This document shows, in pieces, positions 47,702 to 55,114 of a stretch of DNA of 64,000 nucleotides; positions within the stretch are counted from its first letter, which is position 1; the number at the start of each line of letters is the position of its first letter. The notes beneath the pieces are model-generated. The model saw only the letters and a program-made list of their open reading frames with translations, did not search any database and had not been told where the DNA came from. The DNA is from Moritella viscosa. Its GTDB lineage: Bacteria; Pseudomonadota; Gammaproteobacteria; Enterobacterales; Moritellaceae. Location: NCBI GenBank assembly GCA_000953735.1, contig LN554852.1, positions 4,661,846 to 4,725,845 on the forward strand, in the 5' to 3' direction. The position numbers and the translations under genes were made by a program.

Positions 47702-49600
47702 ATGTTTAGCGTAAGTATGGATGTTGATAAATTCAAGCGATATGCACTGCCACAGTCTCAGTTCCCAATGCCTAGTGATGCTACTGTTGTTAGTGTTGAT
47801 AAAGGCGGAAATCCTGTTTCTTACTTTGGTGATGACACTTGGGATTTTAATGCATTTTTTAATAATACCAATGAATCTCCATCAGCATATAACATGAATC
47901 ACAACCCAGATAAACATAACCCTAAATTACTTTTGGAGTTAAAGCAGCGGCTTTACTTTCTTATTTGGGGTACTGAAGGTGAATTGTTACACATGAACGG
48001 TGACTCGTTTCGTAAGTTTAGCAGTTGTCATAGTGTTGCAAAGACCGCAAATATAAGTTTAAGGCTATTTAAAAATACCGCCATTAACTCTTTTTCATTA
48101 CTTAGTAATGATCTTGTTTTTAATCAATTACTTCATGACCTTAAAAGACTGAATGAGCAGACCGTTAGATTTAGGTTAAATAGCCTTAGTGTACTCACAC
48201 AGCTTAACCATCACTTCCCTGAACACTCTATATTTTCATTAGGTTTACCAGAGGGAACATCGATACAAAAAGCCGCCAAGCAGTATTCATCGTCAAGTCC
48301 AGGGCATTTTCCTACTGTAATACCTGTTATTTACGAGCAATTGATGGGCCGATTAATTCAAGATGTTACTGCTGCTCATGATAAGTTATCCGACCTTTAT
48401 AATATTAAGCATTACGCTCAAAAATACGAACGAACTGAACACAATGCCGATTATGACTTTAAAACGATAGAGGGCGCTTGCTTTATGACGCTTAGTGCTT
48501 TTAGTGGTATGAGAATTAGTGAGCTAACACAAATAGATTCAACGTCATACAGAGAGGTTGACTTGGATGGTCTGACGTTATGTACCCTGCGGTCATGGAC
48601 AAGTAAGCTAGAGCTAATCCCAAGAGAAGATTCTTGGGCGTGCGCTCCTATTTGTAAGAAAGCATTGGAAGTATTATCCGTTCTTAATGATGATTATCGC
48701 TCTGATAAAGGCAATATACATCACTCTCCTTCATTTAACTTTGAGGGACAATGTGCGAAAGGCGATAATATCTCCAGTCAAAAAGTTGATGCGATTTTAA
48801 ATAAGTCCAATTTAGGAATCTTACTTAGCTATTACTCAAAAGTTATTGATATAACTTACAAACCAGATGAAATGGACGAGGTTTACCGCCTGCTTAATCC
48901 TGTCATAGCAAGTCAAAAAAAACCAATTAGACAGCGAGAAGATGGTTCATTTTATTGGCATTTTTCATCCCATTCACTAAGACGGACATTTGCTCACTTT
49001 GTTGTTGGTAATGGCTTGGTAACACTGGCTGCATTAAAGTATCAACTCAAGCATGCTAGCTTGGCGATGACTGCTATCTATGCGAGTCACTCGGACGTGC
49101 TGACACTGTTAGGAATTGAAAATCCAGCTAGTGTAAAAAAAGCCATCGAGAAAGCTGAAAGTGATAACCATCACACCTATCTGAAAGATATGATGGATAA
49201 CCCTGACCAACAGTCAGGTGGGTACATGAAACATTTTGAAGGTGACCCAAAGGTACTGACTGATAAACAATTTGAAGAACTTGAAAAACAAACGAAAGGG
49301 GCAAATAAGTCAACTGGTTATGGACGGTGTTTTGCGGGTAGTAAATGTAGCATGACCCATTTATTTGAACCTTCCGATTGTGTTGGCCGTGACTGTGAAA
49401 ATCTTAACATAAACGATGAAGAATCTCAGCGTTGGCAGGAACGACATAATAAGGTGCATGACCGACTACGAAAAATGAAAGATATGGGCTTTTATAATAA
49501 AAACACCCTTGCTCGTGAGTTAGTTGATATCCGCACGATGGAAAAAGTAATGCGTGACCATAGTATCGAATTTAAAAGATTTGAATTAGGAGATTTATAA
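47702..49600 (+). CDS. Tyrosine recombinase 2 of the island, with Cys-rich tail
   Basis: A ~632-residue recombinase. The catalytic residues are all visible: Arg in FSGMRISELTQ (near 276), HxxR in SHSLRRTFAHF (near 426), His in YQLKHASLAMTAIYASHS and its Tyr nucleophile (near 455). After the catalytic domain comes a tail of ~150 residues with RCFAGSKCSM and SDCVGRDCEN, which may bind zinc, and a helical end. The length and layout resemble Tn554 TnpB. The chosen ATG at 47702 follows GAGG by 7 bases; a GTG one codon earlier is possible. Its stop overlaps the start of the next gene (TAATG). Confidence 0.87.
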   Translation: MFSVSMDVDKFKRYALPQSQFPMPSDATVVSVDKGGNPVSYFGDDTWDFNAFFNNTNESPSAYNMNHNPDKHNPKLLLELKQRLYFLIWGTEGELLHMNGDSFRKFSSCHSVAKTANISLRLFKNTAINSFSLLSNDLVFNQLLHDLKRLNEQTVRFRLNSLSVLTQLNHHFPEHSIFSLGLPEGTSIQKAAKQYSSSSPGHFPTVIPVIYEQLMGRLIQDVTAAHDKLSDLYNIKHYAQKYERTEHNADYDFKTIEGACFMTLSAFSGMRISELTQIDSTSYREVDLDGLTLCTLRSWTSKLELIPREDSWACAPICKKALEVLSVLNDDYRSDKGNIHHSPSFNFEGQCAKGDNISSQKVDAILNKSNLGILLSYYSKVIDITYKPDEMDEVYRLLNPVIASQKKPIRQREDGSFYWHFSSHSLRRTFAHFVVGNGLVTLAALKYQLKHASLAMTAIYASHSDVLTLLGIENPASVKKAIEKAESDNHHTYLKDMMDNPDQQSGGYMKHFEGDPKVLTDKQFEELEKQTKGANKSTGYGRCFAGSKCSMTHLFEPSDCVGRDCENLNINDEESQRWQERHNKVHDRLRKMKDMGFYNKNTLARELVDIRTMEKVMRDHSIEFKRFELGDL

Positions 49601-49995
49601 TGCCGAGCGTAAAAAACAAGCTAATTAGCGCCTTCGATGCTCTGAAAAAGGAAGGCAAGAAAATCAGTCCTTATGCCGTTGAAAAAAGGGCTGGCGTTGC
49701 GAATGGTTCATGTAAAAATCATCCCGTAATATTGGATATGGTAACGACTGAAAAGGAATCTTACCAGTCCAATCCAAAGATTACAGCGCGAAGCTCAACA
49801 AGTAATAAGCAAATTGACAAAGCGGTACTCGATAAGATTGAAGAGTCAAATAAGCAACTAAGAGCTGAGAACGACCAATTAAAAGAAGAAATGAAATCAA
49901 TGGCTACATCTGTAGCTCAATTAACATGGGTGCTGCATCGGCACAAATCAGTACTGACCAAAGGAACTTCAAATGTAGTAGGTTTGAATGTGTGA
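49600..49995 (+). CDS. Small HTH/coiled-coil accessory protein of the recombinase operon
   Basis: A 131-residue basic protein. Residues ~1-45 (LISAFDALKKEGKKISPYAV, then EKRAGVANGS) look like a short helix-turn-helix as found in TnpC/DUF6262-type proteins. Residues ~70-105 form a coiled coil (LDKIEESNKQLRAENDQLKE). It overlaps the previous gene by one base and has AGGAG 7 bases ahead, so expression is coupled to the recombinases. In Tn554 a similar small protein, TnpC, sets the orientation and frequency of transposition; a comparable accessory role is inferred. Confidence 0.78.
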   Translation: MPSVKNKLISAFDALKKEGKKISPYAVEKRAGVANGSCKNHPVILDMVTTEKESYQSNPKITARSSTSNKQIDKAVLDKIEESNKQLRAENDQLKEEMKSMATSVAQLTWVLHRHKSVLTKGTSNVVGLNV

Positions 49996-50226
49996 GAGTG
50001 AAATATTTACACGACATTGAGGGATTATAACCGATGGAATTTGAGCGACAGATATTAAGAAAAGCAGCTTAATAAAGTGTCCGATTTGAGTTGACCATAA
50101 CAGTTGGGGTTGGATCGGTTGGGCTAACATGTTTGTGGACAGGGATGGTTTAACTACAGATGGTAAGACTCATTAGATTTTATAGGGTAAGCGAAGGCGT
50201 CTAACTAACGCCCTTACACCCGATTA

Positions 50227-50281
50227 AACATAACGCGTATCATATCAACAACCCATACGGGTATAGCGCGTCACGTTTTTT
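50227..50281 (+). terminator. Likely terminator of the recombinase operon
   Basis: AACATAACGCGTAT (50227-50240) pairs with ATAGCGCGTCACGTT (50263-50277) with a bulge and mismatches. A small inner stem (ACCC/GGGT) fills the loop, and a run of T follows. It lies 230 bases beyond the last operon gene. Confidence 0.5.
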
Positions 50282-50359
50282 CATGTCTCACATTGACCAA
50301 AAAAGTGACATTTCTATCGGTGAGAGTACATGATATAATTCGATTCAAAATTCACAAAT

Positions 50360-50388
50360 GAGAAATCAAATTTTAAATTTGATTTCTC
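50360..50388. repeat. Perfect 29-bp palindrome
   Basis: Arms of 14 bases (GAGAAATCAAATTT and its complement) surround a single central base. It has no loop and no T-run, so it looks more like an operator or cruciform than a terminator. It lies 45 bases downstream of the end of the phosphoesterase gene. Confidence 0.7.
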
Positions 50389-50433
50389 GCGGTTATTAAG
50401 CGCGTTTTAAGTGATTCTCTATCCAGCAGTTTC

Positions 50434-51468
50434 CTATGTTCGTTTATGAATTTTATTCATGATTTTTTGGATCACATTTTCATTAATCTTTATCAAATAG
50501 ACTGTGTTAAACCTACTTTTAGATGTTCCATGCACCCAAGATTCACAACTTAAGCTTTCATGGTTTGCAATACCACAAAAAAAGTTAACTGGAACACTTA
50601 TATTAGAAATCTGATCGTCTTCGCCAATTAATAGCCAGTCACGCCTATGCATAAGCTTAATAGCCTTAATTGCTCGACCTTTGAGTGAATCATCAACTTT
50701 AGTATTTTGGTTTAATAAGTGAGATAGAACCCTACTTTTAGTCGTATCTAAACATTTAGATACAAATTTAGTATTGTGATCCTCATTATTAATGCCGTAA
50801 TCAGCCAGCCGTTCATTTTCTGTCATGCTTTCGTATTCAGTGGCGATAACTAGGTCACTCAAAAGTCCGAGGCGGGACAATGATTTTCCAAGTCGATTTA
50901 AAGATAGTGTTATTGCAGATTCAGCCGTATTAACAGATGGTATCATCCCAATATCAGTGATTAATGCTCTATTTATACCTGAGTAGCACCCCTCCATTAT
51001 CGCGGTTATACTGTTATGGTAATGCCCGTGAAAATAGACCGCAGCTGTGGTATCTGTAAATATCTGCTTTATAAATCGACCTTTATCTGAATAGGCCGAT
51101 ATTACTGGGTAATGACACAGGACAACATCCACATAAGCTTGACGTCTCATTAATAATTCCATGCCGCTGCTGGATGTTGCGTTCCCGAGACCTAAAAACC
51201 GAATGCCTTCAACTGTTACTACCGACCAATCTATGAAGTCCACTCCTTCAATGTAATCACCAAAGTCATGATTCCCGCTAATGGCATAAACTTTTGTATT
51301 TAATTTATTAACAAGAGGAATGGTCGTTTGACCATTATTGGATACGTCTCCTAGTAAAAAGATAGCTATTGGCTTTCTTTCCTCAATAATTTTATTTACT
51401 TCAGAGAAATTCCCATGCGGATCACCGTAGAGAATAATGTTATCCAAAATATCTCGATTGAAAGCCAT
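50434..51468 (-). CDS. Calcineurin-like metallophosphoesterase (island cargo)
   Basis: A 344-residue protein with all five metallophosphoesterase blocks in order: GDPHGN (residues 15-20), LLGDVSNNG, ISGNHDFGD, LCHYPVI and YFHGHYHNS. The ~170 residues after the catalytic domain are helical and unlike families I know. AGGA lies 6 bases before the ATG. It is the last gene of a minus-strand trio: 3-TM protein, 42-residue one-TM protein, phosphoesterase. The substrate may be a nucleotide, a nucleic acid or a phosphoprotein; nothing in the sequence decides. Its position in an integrating island next to an FRG gene suggests phage defence or toxin-type cargo, as inference only. Confidence 0.83.
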   Translation of the reverse strand: MAFNRDILDNIILYGDPHGNFSEVNKIIEERKPIAIFLLGDVSNNGQTTIPLVNKLNTKVYAISGNHDFGDYIEGVDFIDWSVVTVEGIRFLGLGNATSSSGMELLMRRQAYVDVVLCHYPVISAYSDKGRFIKQIFTDTTAAVYFHGHYHNSITAIMEGCYSGINRALITDIGMIPSVNTAESAITLSLNRLGKSLSRLGLLSDLVIATEYESMTENERLADYGINNEDHNTKFVSKCLDTTKSRVLSHLLNQNTKVDDSLKGRAIKAIKLMHRRDWLLIGEDDQISNISVPVNFFCGIANHESLSCESWVHGTSKSRFNTVYLIKINENVIQKIMNKIHKRT

Positions 51469-51476
51469 GAGTTTTC

Positions 51477-51605
51477 CTATTTTGATTTTTGGTGTTTATT
51501 CGATGTGCAAAAAACATCGTTTGGCTTACATTCCCTTGTGTTAAGTTCCGCATATAAAAGCCATGAGCCAATGGCTATGCTTGCACAAGCTAAAAATATT
51601 CTCAT
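51477..51605 (-). CDS. 42-residue one-TM microprotein (island cargo)
   Basis: A very short gene not obvious by length. It starts ATG at 51605, has AGGAAA 7 bases ahead, and ends TAG at 51477-51479, 8 bases before the phosphoesterase start. The product begins MRIFLACASIAIGSWLLYAE, a hydrophobic helix or signal. It continues with about 22 polar residues that include two Cys seven apart (ECKPNDVFC) and a basic end. The ribosome site, tight spacing and amphipathic layout argue that it is real. Its position between a membrane protein and an enzyme suggests it links or controls them. Confidence 0.6.
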   Translation of the reverse strand: MRIFLACASIAIGSWLLYAELNTRECKPNDVFCTSNKHQKSK

Positions 51606-51655
51606 TATTCAGTTTCCTATGGAACTTCAATCGGGGTTTAACAGCCAGGCTTTGT

Positions 51656-52015
51656 CTAATTAGCTTCTCGAGTATTTCGGAAGTAAATGTATGCAAGGCC
51701 GAGTGGGGAAATTAGTATTGCTGTAGACCAACAAATAGCCATCGTTATGAATTTTACAAAGAGCATTAGGATTGTGTTTACGTAGAAATTATTTTCGCCA
51801 ACAATAAATTCTACAATGCTTTCGTAGACAAACCTTGAATAAGGATACAGAGCAGTGTTTATCGTTAACATCGTTATTTCCCCAAAGCTCAATACATGTC
51901 CATTTTTAGTCATCATGGTAGAAAAAAATAAAGCTAAAAATATAGCGAATATGTATTGTCGAATTAGATAACTGGTCTTAAGCCCACCAAATGTATCTAT
52001 AAAAAATTGTTTCAT
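51656..52015 (-). CDS. Small three-TM membrane protein (island cargo)
   Basis: A 119-residue protein with three hydrophobic helices (about residues 18-35, 44-60 and 80-110). It has a conserved-looking middle stretch TALYPYSRFVYESIVEFIVG and ends with a polar tail. I do not recognise the family. It is the first gene of the three-gene cargo operon; the microprotein follows after 50 bases. A TATAAT -10 box on the minus strand lies at 52087-52092. Small multi-TM proteins paired with an enzyme occur in several phage-defence systems, where the membrane part is the effector or the sensor; here this is only analogy. Confidence 0.7.
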   Translation of the reverse strand: MKQFFIDTFGGLKTSYLIRQYIFAIFLALFFSTMMTKNGHVLSFGEITMLTINTALYPYSRFVYESIVEFIVGENNFYVNTILMLFVKFITMAICWSTAILISPLGLAYIYFRNTREAN

Positions 52016-52086
52016 TTCGTTTATTCACTCTGTGATTTAATTAATTGGGTTCTACTAGTCTACAACCTTTTGTTTAATATAAAAGC

Positions 52087-52092
52087 ATTATA
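52087..52092 (-). promoter_or_regulatory. -10 box of the cargo operon
   Basis: A perfect TATAAT on the minus strand, about 70 bases before the three-TM gene. The -35 region is weak (GTCACA with long spacing), so an activator or low basal use is possible. Confidence 0.4.
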
Positions 52093-52173
52093 AAACAAAT
52101 GATTACTTATATGTGACTGGGGTCTTTTAATAGTCATTAGCTATGAGGCTAGAATTATTTTTGGTGGGAATTA

Positions 52174-52197
52174 GTTCGCTATATTTACGTAGCGAAC
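52174..52197. repeat. Hairpin between the FRG gene and the cargo operon
   Basis: GTTCGCTA (52174-52181) pairs with TAGCGAAC (52190-52197) around an 8-base loop. It lies between the end of the FRG gene and the promoter of the three-gene operon and may stop read-through; no clear T-run follows. Confidence 0.5.
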
Positions 52198-52260
52198 AAT
52201 TATTTCAATGGGTTATTACATGACATTCTTTATACGAGCCCATTTGACTCGAGAGGTTTG

Positions 52261-52953
52261 TTAGGCGATTTTTGATTGAGGAAACATCTTTGAACCATGC
52301 TCAATCTGCCAGTTAACTCTTTTTGATAACCCATCTAAATCGGGGTAAATCAAACTCCAATTAACCCCATATCGGTCAAGTTCTATTAAAAATTTATTTT
52401 TGTAGCTTTTACATATAATGTATTTGATCATTTTTTCATTCGAACGTATTTGTTTAGAGAAACAAATTTCAGGTTCGGAGCTCAAGGTAAAGCATCCACC
52501 CTGATTCGCTACTCGTCTGCTTTGCATACTTGGATAAAAGATTACAGGATCTTTTACTTCCCAAGGAATACTTTGGTCGAATGATTGATCTAAAATTGTT
52601 TTGCCACCAAGATACGCAAATATAGCACCATCTTCGTTATCATTCTGACAAGCAAAGAATGCTGCAATTAGAGGGTTCGTTGTCCAATCGAGCAGTCTAG
52701 TTGCTAATCCGTGATGTTGCGCTAACGCCAACCAGTGCCAGCTATTCTTAGGTGGACTCGATGTGAACTCTACTGCTTTTGTTTTCCATGTATCGAAAAT
52801 TTCTCGATCACTTCGGTTACTATACGGAAGTCTTTCACTTTTTGGGAGCAGATCCCACTGCTCAACTTCTTGCCCTCTGAACAACCAGTTTGAAGGAATA
52901 AGGCACTTCTCTATAAATTCATGAAATTCATTAAATGATGATATTTTTTTCAT
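52261..52953 (-). CDS. FRG-domain protein (island cargo)
   Basis: A 230-residue protein consisting almost wholly of an FRG domain. It has the name-giving NWLFRGQEVEQWDLLPKSER near residue 20 and the hallmark AQHHGLATRLLDWTTNPL near residue 80, followed by AAFFACQNDN and the GAIFAY strand. The C-terminus contains SRRVANQGGCFTL and IELDRYGVN. The biochemical activity of FRG domains is not settled; such proteins are common in mobile and defence regions. It stands alone on the minus strand upstream of the three-gene cargo operon. A palindrome, CTTTAAcgcTTAAAG, lies just before its start (52959-52973) and may be an operator. Confidence 0.85.
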   Translation of the reverse strand: MKKISSFNEFHEFIEKCLIPSNWLFRGQEVEQWDLLPKSERLPYSNRSDREIFDTWKTKAVEFTSSPPKNSWHWLALAQHHGLATRLLDWTTNPLIAAFFACQNDNEDGAIFAYLGGKTILDQSFDQSIPWEVKDPVIFYPSMQSRRVANQGGCFTLSSEPEICFSKQIRSNEKMIKYIICKSYKNKFLIELDRYGVNWSLIYPDLDGLSKRVNWQIEHGSKMFPQSKIA

Positions 52954-53002
52954 ATAGCTTTAACGCTTAAAGTTGATTGTAGACGTCAGTATAAATACTT
53001 TT

Positions 53003-53041
53003 TAAACGGCTATTAAATATTTAATTTTAATAGCCGTTTTT
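53003..53041. terminator. Terminator-like hairpin upstream of the FRG gene
   Basis: AAACGGCTATTAAA pairs with TTTAATAGCCGTTT, flanked by T-runs on the plus strand and A-rich sequence on the other side, so it could act in either direction. No gene clearly ends here, which suggests that a neighbouring gene has been lost. Confidence 0.6.
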
Positions 53042-53574
53042 ATCTATAAGTGTATTTTTCGCAAAGTTGAGATTATTTGGTTGGTTTTTCAGTTCATGGC
53101 TAAATTAAGTAATATATAGGCTAGGGTGCATAAATATGATAATGCGCAGTAACACACATTTCACCACTCAACTAGAAAACACCCTCCAAGCCTCGTTTAC
53201 ACCACTTTCAATCGATTTTAACGCGTAATTACGGGTAGCAGGTTTTGCACCATTACAGAAAAAGTATATTTGAGTTTAATTTATCCTGAAATGCTTATTT
53301 ATAATGCTTTTGTAATATGGGATACAAGTCACTATAGGAAGGGTGATTCTAGGTCCTTTCCAGTAATTAATAATGTATCTGATCAGAATATAACGTCATC
53401 TATTGAAAAACGATCAAACTTTAATGTACTTTTGAAAAGTGATCAAGCTATGCTGTCTTCTGACAATTCAACCAAAATAAACTTAGATAAAAAATATATC
53501 TCATGAGTCTAACTTTTACATTTTGCAGACTATTTTTAACTAATGAAAAGCCTAAAAAGTTAGTCTTTTTTATT

Positions 53575-53639
53575 AAACTTAGATGAATAGCCTTGAGCCC
53601 TTTTGTTAACTGGGATTTCTAACATTTGAATCTAAGTTT
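53575..53639. repeat. Right-end inverted repeat of the island
   Basis: AAACTTAGAT (53575-53584) and ATCTAAGTTT (53630-53639) form a perfect 10-bp inverted repeat. The motif resembles the TTTAGATT repeats at the left end, as expected if one recombinase binds both ends. The second arm overlaps the AAGTTTTG attachment candidate. Confidence 0.5.
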
Positions 53640-53641
53640 TG
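53634..53641 (+). repeat. Candidate right attachment core
   Basis: AAGTTTTG, identical to 44588-44595 on the trmB side. It lies 65 bases before mutY, so the mutY upstream region would remain nearly intact after insertion. Confidence 0.4.
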
Positions 53642-53705
53642 GTTACATGTATTATTATGTGGCATAATTTCACCCTAAACTCCCCACATTTGCTAAAAAT
53701 ACCCG

Positions 53706-54779
53706 ATGAAATCGCCATTAGAGAATAATAAAGACACATTTGCTCCACGGGCACTTGCTTGGTTTAAAGACTTTGGTCGTAAAGATCTGCCTTGGCAACA
53801 ATACCACGAACCTTACCCTACTTGGTTAAGTGAAGTGATGTTACAACAAACCCAAGTCAGCACTGTGATCCCTTATTTCACCACTTTTATGGAGAAGTTT
53901 CCCACAGTTATCGATTTGGCTAATGCACACATCGATGAGGTATTACATTTATGGACAGGGCTAGGTTATTACGCTCGAGGCCGTAATTTACATAAAGCGG
54001 CACAATTGATCCGCGATGAATATCAAGGTCTGTTCCCAACCGAATTTGAACAAGTATTAGCATTACCCGGTGTCGGTCGCTCAACCGCGGGCGCAATTTT
54101 GTCATTATCATTAGATCAACCACACCCTATATTAGACGGCAACGTAAAACGCGTTTTAACACGTTGGGGTGCCATTGAAGGTTGGTATGGCAAGAAGGCT
54201 GTTGAAAATACGCTGTGGGCACTATCAGAAGAACTGACCCCGCAACAACAAACCGCTAATTATAATCAGGTGATGATGGATCTGGGCGCGACAGTGTGCA
54301 CCCGTAGTCGACCTGATTGTGATATTTGCCCAGTAAATGAAGATTGTAAAGCACATGCAATGGGTACACCAACAGCATTCCCAACCCCTAAACCTAAAAA
54401 AACAATCCCAGTCAGAACCGTGCAAATGTTATTACTAAAACAAGGTTCTACACTGTGTTTACAGCAGCGCCCACCGGCAGGTATTTGGGGGGGATTATGG
54501 TGTTTCCCTGAACGCGATGACAATTTATCGCTGGAAGAACAGCTAGAACAATTTGGTATTAGTGAGTTTACTAGCCAAGAGTTGCCTGGATTTAGACACA
54601 CTTTCAGTCACTTCCATCTTGATATCAGCCCATTGTTAGTAAAAATAAATGCCACAACAAGTACGCAAATAATGGAACCTCAAGGGACTCTTTGGTATAA
54701 CATAGAGCAACCGGCAACTGTGGGATTAGCAGCTGCAACTAAAAAATTATTAACATCTCAAGCATTGAGAGAGGCATAA
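53706..54779 (+). CDS. mutY: A/G-specific adenine DNA glycosylase
   Basis: MutY removes adenine paired with 8-oxoguanine. The 357-residue protein has the helix-hairpin-helix [15 protein letters not shown] and catalytic Asp in [14 protein letters not shown]. The 4Fe-4S loop is C-x6-C-x2-C-x5-C in [20 protein letters not shown], and a C-terminal Nudix-like 8-oxoG recognition domain covers ~230-350 with [13 protein letters not shown]. The yggX gene follows after one base. It normally sits divergent to trmB; the island separates them. Confidence 0.96.
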   Translation: MKSPLENNKDTFAPRALAWFKDFGRKDLPWQQYHEPYPTWLSEVMLQQTQVSTVIPYFTTFMEKFPTVIDLANAHIDEVLHLWTGLGYYARGRNLHKAAQLIRDEYQGLFPTEFEQVLALPGVGRSTAGAILSLSLDQPHPILDGNVKRVLTRWGAIEGWYGKKAVENTLWALSEELTPQQQTANYNQVMMDLGATVCTRSRPDCDICPVNEDCKAHAMGTPTAFPTPKPKKTIPVRTVQMLLLKQGSTLCLQQRPPAGIWGGLWCFPERDDNLSLEEQLEQFGISEFTSQELPGFRHTFSHFHLDISPLLVKINATTSTQIMEPQGTLWYNIEQPATVGLAAATKKLLTSQALREA

Positions 54780-54780
54780 C

Positions 54781-55050
54781 ATGGCTAGAATGGTTTTCTG
54801 CACACGCTTACAAAAAGAAGCGGAAGGTTTACGTTTTCAAATTTATCCAGGTGAAGTAGGCAAGCGTATTTTTGATCATATTTGCCAAGAAGCATGGTCA
54901 GAATGGCAGCAAAAACAAACCATGCTGTTGAATGAAAAAAAATTAAACATGATGGATGAAAATGATCGCGCATTTCTAGAACAAGAGATGATCAAATACC
55001 TGTTTGAAGGTGAAGACGTAATCATTGAGGGTTTTACCCCTAAAGCCTAA
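54781..55050 (+). CDS. yggX: Probable Fe(2+)-trafficking protein YggX
   Basis: An 89-residue protein that protects iron-sulfur clusters under oxidative stress. It matches YggX along its whole length: [59 protein letters not shown]. It starts one base after mutY and is followed by mltC, the usual mutY-yggX-mltC order. Confidence 0.95.
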   Translation: MARMVFCTRLQKEAEGLRFQIYPGEVGKRIFDHICQEAWSEWQQKQTMLLNEKKLNMMDENDRAFLEQEMIKYLFEGEDVIIEGFTPKA

Positions 55051-55114
55051 TCCAATTGCCTAGCGTGATACTCTAGCGCTAGGCAAGTTTTAACCCAGAG
55101 AACAAATCAACCAT

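Larger units (their letters stand above)
49996..50433. other. Structured non-coding stretch between recombinase and cargo genes
   Basis: 438 bases without a credible gene between the convergent recombinase and phosphoesterase genes. It contains a stem-loop around 50186-50222 (GGGTAAG...GGCGT with ACGCC...CTTAC), a long hairpin at 50227-50277 followed by T6, and a perfect 29-bp palindrome at 50360-50388. It may be a terminator region, a non-coding RNA or a recombination site. Confidence 0.55.
44588..53641. mobile_element. Recombinase-driven genomic island between trmB and mutY
   Basis: About 9 kb of unrelated genes separates trmB from mutY, which are adjacent in relatives. The left part is a four-gene recombinase operon (plus strand); the right part holds cargo genes (minus strand). 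The 8-bp sequence AAGTTTTG occurs at both presumed ends (44588-44595 and 53634-53641), each preceded by TGAAT a few bases upstream, as expected for a short core shared by attL and attR. The gene order (recombinase, degenerate recombinase, recombinase, small HTH/coiled-coil protein) resembles Tn554-type tnpABC sets and recombinase-trio elements, including gamma-mobile-trio islands. Exact ends are inferred. Confidence 0.75.
52954..53705. other. Right end of the island and mutY leader
   Basis: 752 bases with no convincing gene. It contains a palindrome at 52959-52973, a strong hairpin at 53003-53041, a 78-codon open frame from 53270 with no ribosome site, and the right-end inverted repeat (53575-53639). 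The candidate attachment core and the mutY promoter area follow. It may contain decayed cargo. Confidence 0.55.

Noticed and set aside
52198..52270. GTTAGGC at the end of the FRG gene as a possible integron attC site
   Set aside because: It fits the core heptamer, and the stop codon overlaps it, but no partner core or attC fold was found at the expected distance, and no integron integrase is present.
53270..53506. A 78-codon open frame near the right end of the island
   Set aside because: TTG start, no ribosome site, low-complexity polar product; no family recognised. It could be a decayed gene, but nothing supports expression.
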